DNA of 35,941 bases, taken from an uncultured Clostridia bacterium (GTDB taxonomy: Bacteria > Bacillota > Clostridia > UBA1381). Position numbers and translations under genes: made by a program. The DNA lies in contig CAJUEZ010000018.1 in assembly GCA_910585485.1 (NCBI GenBank), forward strand, positions 1 to 35,941, written 5' to 3'. The notes beneath the pieces are model-generated. The model ran no database searches. It was given only the letters and a program-made list of their open reading frames with translations, and was not told the origin of the DNA. Positions 1 to 8,431 of this stretch are shown one piece after another; the stretch's first letter is position 1, and every line of letters begins with the position of its first letter.

Positions 1-238
1 CGTCAGCTGTGCGGTACGCCTTTAGACCTTCAAAAATCTCCTGAGCATAATGCAGAACCATAGAGGCGGGATCAATTTGGAACGGCGCATACGGCACTAT
101 TCTCGCGTCATGCCAGCCCTGTCCTTCATCGTAATTCATGATGAACATATGATCCGTATAATATTTACCAAAGCCAAGCTTTGATTGGTCCTCAGGCTTT
201 TGCTTCGGAGCCGTAGTTCTTGTAATTTTGATTTCCAT
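1..238 (-). CDS. ilvE: Branched-chain amino acid aminotransferase, N-terminal part (gene runs off the left edge)
   Basis: This PLP-dependent class IV aminotransferase would interconvert leucine, isoleucine and valine with their 2-oxo acids in the cytoplasm, using glutamate/2-oxoglutarate. Only about the first 79 residues are in the window. They match the start of long-type bacterial/eukaryotic-like BCATs: an early FGKYYTDHMF segment, then GWHDARIVPY, then the conserved HYAQEIFEGLKAYR block. The ATG at 236-238 is preceded on the minus strand by AAGGAAGTG, a good ribosome site. A strong promoter lies about 50 bases upstream, so it appears to be the first gene of its transcript. The catalytic lysine lies outside the window and cannot be checked. 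Confidence 0.9.
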   Translation of the reverse strand, partial: MEIKITRTTAPKQKPEDQSKLGFGKYYTDHMFIMNYDEGQGWHDARIVPYAPFQIDPASMVLHYAQEIFEGLKAYRTAD

Positions 239-289
239 TATTGACACTTCCTTTATTTTTCATACATGAACAAAAACTGCTCACCTTTT

Positions 290-318
290 ATTATAACGCT
301 TTTTGCTTCGCTTGTAAA
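290..318 (-). promoter_or_regulatory. Sigma-A promoter for ilvE
   Basis: On the minus strand a TTTACA -35 box (313-318) and a TATAAT -10 box (290-295) are separated by 17 bases. The predicted start lies some 45 bases before the ilvE ATG. No attenuator or T-box fits in so short a leader. Confidence 0.7.
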
Positions 319-368
319 GTCTTACAGCACAATTTTGATGTATTTTTACAAATTTTTTAATACAATTA

Positions 369-410
369 TGCAAAAATAGCTTGTCTTTGCAAACTATTAT
401 GGAATATATT
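369..410 (+). promoter_or_regulatory. Possible promoter and inverted repeat ahead of the PTS gene
   Basis: TTGTCT (381-386) with TATATT (405-410) at 18 bases is a weak candidate promoter. An inverted repeat TGCAAA (369-374) / TTTGCA (386-391) with an 11-base spacer overlaps the -35 region and could be an operator. The AT-rich region makes the promoter call uncertain. Confidence 0.3.
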
Positions 411-479
411 ATTACAGTATAAATATCTTGCCTTCGCATAAACTAACAATATCTTTATAATATGAAAGAGGGGAAACGC

Positions 480-2666
480 TTGAAAGAGAATAGAGCATTT
501 GAAGTTTTACAAAGAGTGGGCAGATCCTTTATGCTTCCCATTGCTATTTTGCCTATAGCCGGATTATTTCTTGGAATAGGCAGTTCTTTTACAAATGAAA
601 CAATGCTTAAGGCATATAATCTTTACGGAATAATCGGTCCGGGAACATTTATCAACAGTATCTTAACAGTTATGAGCGCGGCAGGAAATATAGTATTCGA
701 CAATTTACCGCTGTTGTTTGCTATAGGAGTCGCGATAGGAATGGCAAAGCGCGAGAAAGAAGTCGCCGCGCTTTCAAGCGTGATTGCTTTTTTTATTATG
801 CACACAGCAATAAGCGCGCTGATTTCCGTGTATTATGGCAGCGGCAGTATGAATGCGGATGTTATGGCACAGGCATCAGCGCGGCTTGAAAGCAGTCTAA
901 ATCTTAGCGGAGCAACCGCGCGGGTGCTTGGTATTTATTCTTTGAACATGGGTGTTTTCGGGGGTATTATAGTTGGTTTGGGCACAGCAGCGCTGCATAA
1001 CCGGTTTTATAAAATAAAACTTCCGCAGATGCTTTCATTTTTCGGAGGAACAAGATTTGTACCCATTATTTCCGCGGTAGTATTTCTTATTGTCGGCATC
1101 ATTATGTTCTTTATATGGCCGTATATTCAGAAATTTATATCGCTGCTCGGAAATCTTGTTCAGAATACAGGCTATGTCGGAACACTGATATACGGTATCA
1201 TCGAAAGAGCGCTGATTCCTTTCGGACTGCATCATGTATTTTACATGCCGTTTTGGCAGACAAATGTCGGCGGTTCGATGGAAATAGGCGGTCAGGTAAT
1301 CACCGGAGCACAGAATATTTTCTTCGCCCAGCTTGCCGACCCTAATACAACCAGTTTCTCAGTTGAAGCGACAAGATTTATGGCGGGTAAATTTCCGTTC
1401 ATGATATTCGGTCTGCCGGGCGCGGCGCTTGCGATATATAAATGCGCCCGAAGCGAAAAGAAAAAAGCGGTCGGCGGATTATTGCTTTCAGCGGCTCTCA
1501 CTGCAATGCTGACAGGTATAACAGAACCTTTGGAATTTACCTTCCTGTTTGTTGCGCCAATTCTATATATTGTCCATTGTATACTTGCGGGACTTTCTTT
1601 TATGCTTATGCACGTCTTCAACGTCGGTGTTGGAATGACCTTCTCGGGCGGTATTATAGATATGTCGTTGTTCGGCATTTTACAAGGAAACGCAAAAACA
1701 AACTGGATATATATTATTCTCGTCGGTATTGTTTATTTCTTTGTGTATTGGGGAATATTCACATTTCTTATCCGTAGGTTTAACTTTAAAACACCGGGAC
1801 GTGAAGCGGACAATGAAGAAACAAAATTATATACACGCGCCGACGTGAACGCGCGAAACACACAAAAATCATCGGGGGACAAAAATGATTTTGTATCAGC
1901 GCTTATTCTCCGCGGGCTTGGCGGAAAGGAAAATATTTCTTATATAGACTGCTGCGCGACAAGATTGAGAATAACTGTTAACGACAGTTCGCAGGTAAAA
2001 GAATCTCTGCTGAAAGAAAGCGGAGCGGCGGGCGTAATAAAAAAAGGTAATGGCATTCAGATAATTTACGGTCCGAGAGTTACTGTTGTAAAATCCAATC
2101 TTGAGGATTTTATGGCAAGTGAAGCAAGCAATAATTTGAGCGAATATGAAATTTCTCCAAAAGAAAACATATTGGAAACGGAGAATAAAACGGTTCCCGT
2201 AGCAAGCGGAAATATTATGGAATTATCCTCTTTTGCAACAGGAAAACTAATTCCTCTTGAAAAAGTCGGAGATGGTGTATTCTCTGCCGGAATACTTGGA
2301 AAAGGCGCGGCGATTGAACCGAGCGAAGGAAAGATATTTGCACCGGTTAACGGTGTGATTGACAACATTCCGGAGAGTAAGCATGCCATTGCAATGATAG
2401 CCGATAATGACGCGAATATTTTGATTCATGTTGGAATAGATACCGTGAAACTTAAAGGACGCAATTATAATCTTAAAGTTGAAGAAGGCGCTAAGGTTAA
2501 AAAGGGCGATTTGCTTATGACTTTTGATTTAAACGGTATTAAAAAGAGCGGATATAAAGTAACCACTCCTATTGTGGTATGCAACAGTGATGAATTTGCA
2601 AAAGTTGAAATAGGAAAATACGGCGATGTAAGCGTTGGAGATATGATAATGAAAATAATCAAATAA
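480..2666 (+). CDS. PTS transporter, glucose-family EIICBA fusion
   Basis: This membrane permease would import and phosphorylate a hexose (glucose family; glucose, glucosamine or a glucoside cannot be separated by eye) using phosphate relayed from HPr. All three domains are present. The IIC domain occupies roughly residues 1-430, with multiple membrane spans and the LQRVGRSFMLPIAILPIAG signature. The IIB domain lies around 465-545, with the phospho-cysteine in DCCATRLRI (Cys492). The IIA domain lies around 590-725, with the active histidine in LIHVGIDT (His650). I prefer the TTG at 480 because an AGAGGGG ribosome site sits 7-8 bases upstream. The in-frame ATG at 462 has no ribosome site and itself overlaps this one. 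The gene is monocistronic and ends at a strong hairpin. No antiterminator gene of the LicT/GlcT type is adjacent. Confidence 0.9.
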   Translation: MKENRAFEVLQRVGRSFMLPIAILPIAGLFLGIGSSFTNETMLKAYNLYGIIGPGTFINSILTVMSAAGNIVFDNLPLLFAIGVAIGMAKREKEVAALSSVIAFFIMHTAISALISVYYGSGSMNADVMAQASARLESSLNLSGATARVLGIYSLNMGVFGGIIVGLGTAALHNRFYKIKLPQMLSFFGGTRFVPIISAVVFLIVGIIMFFIWPYIQKFISLLGNLVQNTGYVGTLIYGIIERALIPFGLHHVFYMPFWQTNVGGSMEIGGQVITGAQNIFFAQLADPNTTSFSVEATRFMAGKFPFMIFGLPGAALAIYKCARSEKKKAVGGLLLSAALTAMLTGITEPLEFTFLFVAPILYIVHCILAGLSFMLMHVFNVGVGMTFSGGIIDMSLFGILQGNAKTNWIYIILVGIVYFFVYWGIFTFLIRRFNFKTPGREADNEETKLYTRADVNARNTQKSSGDKNDFVSALILRGLGGKENISYIDCCATRLRITVNDSSQVKESLLKESGAAGVIKKGNGIQIIYGPRVTVVKSNLEDFMASEASNNLSEYEISPKENILETENKTVPVASGNIMELSSFATGKLIPLEKVGDGVFSAGILGKGAAIEPSEGKIFAPVNGVIDNIPESKHAIAMIADNDANILIHVGIDTVKLKGRNYNLKVEEGAKVKKGDLLMTFDLNGIKKSGYKVTTPIVVCNSDEFAKVEIGKYGDVSVGDMIMKIIK

Positions 2667-2681
2667 TTAAAGAAATACAAA

Positions 2682-2709
2682 AAAGAACCGGTCATATGAC
2701 CGGTTCTTT
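2682..2709. terminator. Bidirectional terminator between the PTS and S-layer genes
   Basis: A perfect 28-base palindrome, centred between 2695 and 2696, has arms running AAAGAACCGGTCAT and its complement. It is flanked by A-rich sequence on the left and T/A-rich sequence on the right. It lies between the convergent ends of the PTS gene (2666) and the S-layer gene (2744), so it can serve both. Confidence 0.8.
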
Positions 2710-2743
2710 AATTATTCGATTATTCAATTCTTTATGTTAAGAA

Positions 2744-5647
2744 TTAGTCGTTAAGGATTAGGTAAATTTCCTGAGCCTCATCATCATCGAATGTTCTAAC
2801 AACTGCGAATACTACGCTTTCTGCAACGTCTTCATGTGATAGATAGTAAATATCATCATCGTCCTCAGCATAAGCTGCATCTACATCAGTTGTAGCCATC
2901 ATACCGTTATCAAGAACAAGTCTGTTTGCATTCTTCTTGTTTAGCTTGAAGTTGTATGTGTAAATCTTTGTCTGATCATTCATTGTAAGGTCGATATTAT
3001 CAGGATCGTTCAAGTCAACAAATGTGCCGTTTGCATCTGACTGCATCTTAGCCAATGTGTATGTTGAGCTGTTTGAAGGCTTAACAATTGCACCGAATGC
3101 AATGTTTACATTATCCTGATCGCCATCTGACAATTCGTCAACCCAATCAACGTCTGCAAGGATGTTTGAATCTTTGAAGATACCATCTCTGAATGCGTCG
3201 AAGTCATCAGCGTCATTAACTATACCTGAGTTAGCGAATACTGCGATAGCCTGATCAATGTCACCTGCTGTTGTTGTTGAGTAAACAAGTAGGTCACCCT
3301 CAGCGAAAGCATCTACATCGATAGCTGAATCTGTATCAATGTTAAATGATGTCTTCTCGCCGTTTACGATCAATGTCATTGTATCAACTTCATTACCCTC
3401 AGAATCTTCTGCTGTACCTGATTCAACAAATACTGCAAGTTCTGATGTAGAATCAATACCGCCAATACCCTCAGTGATAATTACAAATCTGTATACGCTG
3501 TCTGAGTTTGACTTATCAAAACCGTAAGCCGTGTAATATGTGCCATCTCTTAGGCTATCCTTTGAAATGATCTTGTAGTCATTCTTCTTGTTGTCAACAT
3601 TTGAAATGTCGATAATTGTTGTGTTATCTGAAATCTTAAGAGAACCAAGCTTGCTTGTTGCTGCCTTGTATGCCTTGTCGCCGCTTTCAACACCTGTCAA
3701 AGCTTCGATGTCGCCCTTGATTGTAAGCTTACCAGCAGTTGTTGTCTTATATTCGATAACCTGCTGCGGATAATCAGCTACCTTTGAACCTGAATTCTTA
3801 ATTAGAGCTTCGTATGTAGCTCCGTCTTTGTCATCTAATGTGAACTCAGTCGGCTTTGTGCTATCCCTTGTAATAACTTCTGCGATCCAATCGCCGTTAT
3901 TCTTCTGATATACGTTTGTAAGAATACCTATCTTCTTTGTTGTCTCTTCTTCGTCTGTGTAAGCGATTCTTCCAAAGTTGTCAAGGTATAGTGTATAGTC
4001 TGTTGATGTCTCAAAGCTTGCTGAGATACCGTTAGCCATCTTATACTTTGTACCACCGATTGTGAACTCGTCACCTGTTGAGTTCTTACCTGTGTATCTG
4101 CCTGTAACAGTGTTGTCTCTTGATACGATTACATCATAGAATGTTGATTCGCCAAAAGCATCTCTTGAACCATCTCCTACATCGTAAGAAATGCTCAATA
4201 CGTCATACTTTTCAAGATCTGTAGGCTCGATTTCTTCACCATTAAGCTTTAATGTGTACTTGTAAGACTCATCATCCTTCTTAAGCTTCATGCTTGGCTT
4301 GATTGAGTTTGAGTAAGCTTTGAAGTTAACTGAAACTTCATCAGTCTTGTCAATAACCTGGTCAACAACAGCTGTAGCATAAGTTGTAATCATGATTACG
4401 TTATACTTTGAAGATGTGTTTGTTGAACCTGTAGCTGTTTCCTTCTGAAGTGTTACAAGAGCTGTGTCATTGTTGATGATGTACTGCTCAAGAGCTTCGT
4501 CATCAAATGTACCCATGCTAACACCGTTTACATAATAATCAACGCTGTCAGCAAGCTGATACTTAACGCTTCCTCTTGTCTGACCTGCCGGATAGAAGTA
4601 AAGAACGCCTTCTGCAACATTTGACTTAGAATCATCTACATCCTCTGCAAGAAGTGAAACTGACTTGTTTGCAGCGGCTGCTGTGATTGAAAGAAGTGTA
4701 TACTCGTCGTCATCATTCTTCTGGATAAGAGCCTGAGCATATGTTCTAAGCATATTCTCTGCGTCTGTATCACCGAAGAACATTTCTTCCGGTTCACGAT
4801 CGTCTGATGCCTTAACGTACTCATCGTCAAAGTTATCAGCCTTTTCTACTTTGAACATAACCTTGTCTGTATCAAGACCAGTTTCTGTCTTACTTGTAGC
4901 TGTTACACGACCAAATACTTTGTATGCGTCATGCTTGTTTGTGAATAGTGTCTGATACTCCTTACCTTCGCCATCCTTAACCTTAAGCTGAGGAATCTGC
5001 TGACCTGTAAGTTCTGAAACTTTGTAGTCATCTATAACGCAAAGAGGAGCGTCCATAGCGTTATCAATCATCTGAGCTACCTGAGCTCTTGTAAGCTGCT
5101 GATCATCGCTTGTTACACCCTGAACACCGTTTGTGATGTCAAGTGAAGCTGCGTACATCTTGTAGCCTGCAGGCCAGCCGCCCTTTGCATTAGCGTAGAT
5201 GTCATAACCTACTGCTGCAACAAGCATCTTCTGAGCCTGTACATATGTAACGTTATCGTCCGGGCCGAATGAGTTATCATCATAACCTGCTATCCAACCA
5301 TCAGTAACACCCTGGTTGATGTAACCTGTTGCCCAGTGACCGTTTGAGCCAGCGTTTCTAACGTCAGCGAACTTTGATGTGCTGCTTGAAGCTGCAGCTG
5401 TGTTACCTTCTGCTAAAGCGTCAACGATCATCTTTGAAATTTCTGCTCTTGTTACAAGATTATCAGGCTTAAATGTTCCATCATCATAACCGCTGATAAC
5501 TTTCAATGCAGAAAGTTCCTGAACAGCCTGCGCATAGCTTGCTGTAGCTTCTACATCAGGAAAATTAGCAGCAAAAGCAGAGATAGAAGATGCTGATAAT
5601 GCAAGAACAGCAACTGCTGAAATTACTTTTTTGAGATTCTTATTCAT
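2744..5647 (-). CDS. S-layer protein with three N-terminal SLH domains
   Basis: This is an exported cell-surface protein anchored through SLH domains, which in studied Gram-positives bind pyruvylated secondary cell-wall polymer. A signal peptide covers residues 1-26 (basic start, hydrophobic core, cleavage near AFA-ANF). Three SLH repeats follow at about 29-78, 92-150 and 158-203, with the motifs GYDDGTFKPDN, TRAEISKMI and LTRAQVAQMI. The remaining roughly 760 residues are acidic, Asp/Ser/Thr-rich and contain beta-type repeats I cannot assign. There is almost no cysteine after the anchor region. The codon choice is narrow compared with neighbours, as expected of an abundant protein. The ribosome site is GGGAGG, about ten bases before the ATG. 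A consensus promoter and structured leader lie upstream. It is likely the main S-layer subunit or one of several. Confidence 0.9.
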   Translation of the reverse strand: MNKNLKKVISAVAVLALSASSISAFAANFPDVEATASYAQAVQELSALKVISGYDDGTFKPDNLVTRAEISKMIVDALAEGNTAAASSSTSKFADVRNAGSNGHWATGYINQGVTDGWIAGYDDNSFGPDDNVTYVQAQKMLVAAVGYDIYANAKGGWPAGYKMYAASLDITNGVQGVTSDDQQLTRAQVAQMIDNAMDAPLCVIDDYKVSELTGQQIPQLKVKDGEGKEYQTLFTNKHDAYKVFGRVTATSKTETGLDTDKVMFKVEKADNFDDEYVKASDDREPEEMFFGDTDAENMLRTYAQALIQKNDDDEYTLLSITAAAANKSVSLLAEDVDDSKSNVAEGVLYFYPAGQTRGSVKYQLADSVDYYVNGVSMGTFDDEALEQYIINNDTALVTLQKETATGSTNTSSKYNVIMITTYATAVVDQVIDKTDEVSVNFKAYSNSIKPSMKLKKDDESYKYTLKLNGEEIEPTDLEKYDVLSISYDVGDGSRDAFGESTFYDVIVSRDNTVTGRYTGKNSTGDEFTIGGTKYKMANGISASFETSTDYTLYLDNFGRIAYTDEEETTKKIGILTNVYQKNNGDWIAEVITRDSTKPTEFTLDDKDGATYEALIKNSGSKVADYPQQVIEYKTTTAGKLTIKGDIEALTGVESGDKAYKAATSKLGSLKISDNTTIIDISNVDNKKNDYKIISKDSLRDGTYYTAYGFDKSNSDSVYRFVIITEGIGGIDSTSELAVFVESGTAEDSEGNEVDTMTLIVNGEKTSFNIDTDSAIDVDAFAEGDLLVYSTTTAGDIDQAIAVFANSGIVNDADDFDAFRDGIFKDSNILADVDWVDELSDGDQDNVNIAFGAIVKPSNSSTYTLAKMQSDANGTFVDLNDPDNIDLTMNDQTKIYTYNFKLNKKNANRLVLDNGMMATTDVDAAYAEDDDDIYYLSHEDVAESVVFAVVRTFDDDEAQEIYLILND

Positions 5648-5682
5648 AGTCTCAAATCCTCCCTTTATATATCTTTGTATCC

Positions 5683-5716
5683 GAAGGGTTTCCCTTACGC
5701 TCTGCCGCAGCCCTTC
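5683..5716 (-). promoter_or_regulatory. Structured 5' leader of the S-layer mRNA
   Basis: Within the roughly 90-base untranslated leader, GAAGGG (5683-5688) pairs with CCCTTC (5711-5716). Shorter GC-rich pairings are nested or alternative to it. Stable leaders are common on abundant S-layer mRNAs, so a stabilising role is an inference. I recognise no riboswitch class. Confidence 0.4.
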
Positions 5717-5743
5717 ACCCGCGGTAAAGCAATTTACACATTG

Positions 5744-5773
5744 ATTATATCACGCTTTATGCGGATAAGTCAA
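5744..5773 (-). promoter_or_regulatory. Sigma-A promoter of the S-layer gene
   Basis: The minus strand has TTGACT (5768-5773) and a perfect TATAAT (5744-5749) with an 18-base spacer. Transcription would begin near 5737, leaving a leader of about 90 bases. Confidence 0.75.
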
Positions 5774-5779
5774 TGAAGT

Positions 5780-5804
5780 ATTACAGTTGTAAACAAACTG
5801 TAAT
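5780..5804. promoter_or_regulatory. Inverted repeat directly upstream of the S-layer promoter
   Basis: A perfect 9-base inverted repeat, ATTACAGTT / AACTGTAAT, has a 7-base spacer. It ends six bases upstream of the -35 box. Position and symmetry fit a binding site for a dimeric regulator, either an activator or an upstream operator. The protein is unknown. Confidence 0.4.
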
Positions 5805-6125
5805 TCTTGTCACATCAAGGCGATAACCTGCTTTGCCGTGACGCAACTCATATTACGGTAACAATTTTCAATTAACGCTTCTACCCAATTATTCGAAAAC
5901 TGCTACTGAATATTTTACTATTTCATAATGCCGTTGTCAACAACTTTTTTATGCCATATAAGGCATTTTTTTAATTTTCATGTAAAATCACAAATTCTAT
6001 GACTTCGTTGGAAAATTTTTGTACAAATTGTTTATGTAAACACCGGCTCTTATGCGGTTTCATAGTATTAGACGTAAGTTTTCTTAAAAAGTTCCTCTTT
6101 TTTATAAACTTTTTTAAGTTTTTTC
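5805..6125. other. Gene-free region between the S-layer and RNase H genes
   Basis: No open frame with a ribosome site is seen on either strand. A long imperfect stem can form from GTCAC (5809-5813) with GTGAC (5838-5842), with an inner GGC/GCC pair. A small hairpin (ATGCC, six bases, GGCAT) followed by seven Ts sits at about 5951-5972 and looks like a plus-strand terminator with no gene in front of it. An A/T-rich inverted repeat, CTTAAAAAGTT with a near-complement, lies at about 6083-6117. The rest is AT-rich and shows nothing I can name. Confidence 0.4.
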
Positions 6126-6153
6126 TTGATTCCTGTTTCTTTTCCTATATAAT
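6126..6153 (+). promoter_or_regulatory. Promoter of the RNase H gene
   Basis: TTGATT (6126-6131) and TATAAT (6148-6153) are 16 bases apart. The start would fall about 35 bases before the ATG at 6195. Confidence 0.6.
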
Positions 6154-6194
6154 ATATGTAGAAAGCGAATAAAACAGGAAAGGAAACAATTATT

Positions 6195-6800
6195 ATGGCG
6201 AAACTATATGCCGTGCGAAACGGATACCATACAGGAATATTTGATACATGGGAAGAATGCAGAAAAGAAGTGAGCGGCTACAGCGGCGCGGAGTATAAAA
6301 GTTTTATGAACAGATCGGACGCGGAAGAATATTTGGGTATCAACAGACAGGTAACCCTCTTCGATTCACCTGATACAGATTCAAATACAGCGGTCGCCTA
6401 TGTGGACGGAAGCTATAATATAGAAACAAAACAGTTTGGATGCGGAGTTGTTATCTTCTTCGAAGGAAAAGAGATTACTTTCAGCCAAGCCTTCTCCGAT
6501 GAGGAACTTGCCACGATGCGCAACGTCGCGGGAGAAATTGAAGGCGCGAAACTTGCCATGCAATACTGCGCGGACAATAATATAGAAGAAATTGATATTT
6601 ATTATGACTATGAAGGCATAGAAAAATGGTGCAGCGGCTCATGGAAAACCAACAAGGAGGGGACCTGCGCATACAAACGTTTTTACGATGAGATAAGTAA
6701 AAAAGTCAAAGTGTCCTTCATCAAGGTAAAGGGGCACAGCGGAGATAAATTCAATGATATGGCAGACCGCCTCGCAAAAGACGCGGTAGGTGTGAAATAA
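6195..6800 (+). CDS. Ribonuclease H1 with N-terminal viroplasmin (hybrid-binding) domain
   Basis: This cytoplasmic endonuclease cuts the RNA strand of RNA-DNA hybrids. Residues 3-48 form the viroplasmin/hybrid-binding domain (KLYAVRNGYHTGIFDTWEEC, then GAEYKSFMNRSDAEEYL). The RNase H fold runs from about 65 to 200. The four acidic active-site residues are visible: Asp71 in AYVDGSYN, Glu114 in NVAGEIEGAKLA, Asp138 in IYYDYEGIEKW and Asp191 in MADRLAKDAV. This is the usual length for the two-domain form found in Clostridia. AGGAAAGGA precedes the ATG. It is a single-gene transcript facing the end of the 6815-7963 gene, with only 14 bases between the stops and no clear hairpin there. Confidence 0.92.
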   Translation: MAKLYAVRNGYHTGIFDTWEECRKEVSGYSGAEYKSFMNRSDAEEYLGINRQVTLFDSPDTDSNTAVAYVDGSYNIETKQFGCGVVIFFEGKEITFSQAFSDEELATMRNVAGEIEGAKLAMQYCADNNIEEIDIYYDYEGIEKWCSGSWKTNKEGTCAYKRFYDEISKKVKVSFIKVKGHSGDKFNDMADRLAKDAVGVK

Positions 6801-6814
6801 TAACCGGGTTTCAT

Positions 6815-7963
6815 TTAATACTTTTTTATCTTACAGCGCACTTCTATCCAGCCTTTATCCGTTTGTCCGTCACGAATATATATACGCTCGTCCTCAATTT
6901 TAACACTTCCCGTACGCGCGTTGTTTTCATCATTTACAGACTGCGTGTCAATCTCAATATTATACGCGGCATTATCAGTATTCACAATGTCGCGTGCCGA
7001 ATCAAACATATTGTCAGCCGCGACAGTGTTTATAACCGAGAATCCGTCCGGGAAATAATAATACCCGCCTTCATATCTCACAATAGCCGCGTCAAAGGTC
7101 TTTCCATATGTGTTTTCAGCCGCTTCGCTGACAAAATCACTCCAGTCACGAGATTCTATTTCGTACATTCCAAAATCGCCGTCATTTAAAACAAGCGGCA
7201 CCATTTTATCCCGGTTTATTACATTAATCACAAATGACGCGCTTTTACTGCTGCCCCACATAAAATTCACGTCAGCATTAACGCTTAGAAGAGTCTGCCC
7301 CGTTTTATTCATATTCAATTCACTTGCCATAACTGTATACCTGCTTGGCGGAAGCTTTTCCTCAGTACCGTCTGTATACAAAACCGTCACGTTCAGATTA
7401 TTTATGACCTTATCCACTTCTCTTCCCTTAAACACCATCTTTACAGGGTCATTATCATCAAGCGAATGACCTATATAATATGTATTTGGACCGGAAACTT
7501 CAATGCTGCGCGCCTGACGCATATCCTGATTTCCGCTGAACATTTCAACGTTAACATTCTGCATAAGAGAGAATTTAATTGTTTTCTCCGATATGTCAGG
7601 ATGTTTTTTGCAGCGTATTGTCAATTTATTATCTCCCGCCTCAATATAATAATCTGACGCGGAATGATTGGCTCTGTCAGCCGTCTTTTCATGAAGAGAA
7701 CGCATGACTTTACTGTAATTGCCGCTCTTTATCAAATCATGCCAGTAAGCGTCTTCGCTTCCTTCCTCTTCAACAAGCCCGTAAGATAATATCCATATCA
7801 TTTTGTATATATGATATTCACATTGTTTTTTATCTTTATTAATGATACATTTTGTGATAGCCGGCATAACCAGAATACACACAAAAACTAAAACAAAGGC
7901 GGATACGGCTATATCCGCCCATTTTATTTTCTTTCCAAAATCTTTTTTCCCCAATAATTCCAC
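6815..7963 (-). CDS. Membrane-anchored protein with an Ig-like domain, function unknown
   Basis: I do not recognise a named family. One hydrophobic segment lies near the N-terminus (about residues 17-39, IAVSAFVLVFVCILVMPAI) after a basic stretch, followed by a short Cys-containing helix. This layout resembles pilin-like or single-pass anchored proteins, but no prepilin cleavage site is convincing. Around residues 180-250 a bacterial Ig-like pattern appears (VTVLYTDGTEEKLPPSRYTV, then a long strand-rich run ending in SFVINVI). The C-terminal part is mixed, with no visible catalytic motif. The start is a GTG with a poor ribosome site; a TTG three codons later, behind GGGGTGG, is an alternative. 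It lies 21 bases after the HIRAN gene and is probably co-transcribed with it. It is likely exposed at the cell surface. Confidence 0.6.
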   Translation of the reverse strand: MELLGKKDFGKKIKWADIAVSAFVLVFVCILVMPAITKCIINKDKKQCEYHIYKMIWILSYGLVEEEGSEDAYWHDLIKSGNYSKVMRSLHEKTADRANHSASDYYIEAGDNKLTIRCKKHPDISEKTIKFSLMQNVNVEMFSGNQDMRQARSIEVSGPNTYYIGHSLDDNDPVKMVFKGREVDKVINNLNVTVLYTDGTEEKLPPSRYTVMASELNMNKTGQTLLSVNADVNFMWGSSKSASFVINVINRDKMVPLVLNDGDFGMYEIESRDWSDFVSEAAENTYGKTFDAAIVRYEGGYYYFPDGFSVINTVAADNMFDSARDIVNTDNAAYNIEIDTQSVNDENNARTGSVKIEDERIYIRDGQTDKGWIEVRCKIKKY

Positions 7964-7984
7964 CCCAATATTTATATATCGCGT

Positions 7985-8347
7985 TTACGTCTGAATCCAA
8001 TCTTCTTTTTCCATCAGCTGCGACTGTATCGCTTTTTCAAAATCATCGTCGCTTCCGCTTTCAATTCTGCATATAATTTTACTCTGCGTTGTAAACATAA
8101 CGCGGATATAGAACTTGTCCTCCACTTTATCATAAATCCTTCCGGCGCTTACTGTTCCTCCCGCGACAGTATACGGTGTATTCGCAAGATAACCTACCTT
8201 CCCTATTATAGGAAGCTTTACAACAATCGCCTCAGTATCGTATTTATTCGAAGGGTCTTTCATGCAGACAAGCACATTGCCTATTTCAAACGGCTTTTTA
8301 CCGTAATATTTGGCAAAACCCGTCACTGTGACATACATTTCTTCCAT
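7985..8347 (-). CDS. HIRAN-domain-like small protein
   Basis: The protein has 120 residues and consists almost only of a HIRAN-like beta-barrel. Visible signatures are VTGFAKYYGKKPFEIG, then KDPSNKYDTEAIVV, then GKVGYLAN and GGTVSAGRIYDK. HIRAN domains in larger proteins (for example HLTF) bind DNA 3' ends. Stand-alone Clostridial versions have no firmly established job, so a DNA-related role is only an inference. GGGGGT lies about seven bases before the ATG. It has its own promoter (8372-8400) as well as possible read-through from the upstream radical SAM gene. Confidence 0.75.
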   Translation of the reverse strand: MEEMYVTVTGFAKYYGKKPFEIGNVLVCMKDPSNKYDTEAIVVKLPIIGKVGYLANTPYTVAGGTVSAGRIYDKVEDKFYIRVMFTTQSKIICRIESGSDDDFEKAIQSQLMEKEDWIQT

Positions 8348-8371
8348 AAAACTACCCCCAAGTTTAAATAT

Positions 8372-8400
8372 ATTATATCATTTTTATATATATTTGTCTA
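8372..8400 (-). promoter_or_regulatory. Promoter for the HIRAN gene
   Basis: On the minus strand TAGACA (8395-8400) and TATAAT (8372-8377) are spaced by 17 bases, about 25 bases before the start codon. Confidence 0.6.
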
Positions 8401-8431
8401 TATCGCATTTTTCTTGTCCAAATTGTATGCC

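Noticed and set aside
462..479. Upstream ATG of the PTS permease as the true start
   Set aside because: It has no ribosome site and contains the AGAGGGG that suits the TTG at 480. The six extra residues are not family-like.
1292..1678. Long open frame on the minus strand inside the PTS gene
   Set aside because: It is antisense to conserved membrane-domain codons, has no ribosome site and no recognisable protein.
1874..1885. GGGGACAAAAAT in the PTS gene as a copy of the 12-base word
   Set aside because: It differs at two positions, including the central G/C base.
2744..5647. Foreign origin of the S-layer gene because of its different codon use
   Set aside because: ppdK shows the same narrow codon choice, which fits high expression and not transfer.
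5648..5737. Riboswitch in the S-layer leader
   Set aside because: The leader is about 90 bases with simple hairpins only, and no conserved core of a known class was seen.
5774..5827. 17-codon plus-strand frame after the S-layer promoter
   Set aside because: It has no ribosome site and overlaps the dyad and stem; it is probably chance.
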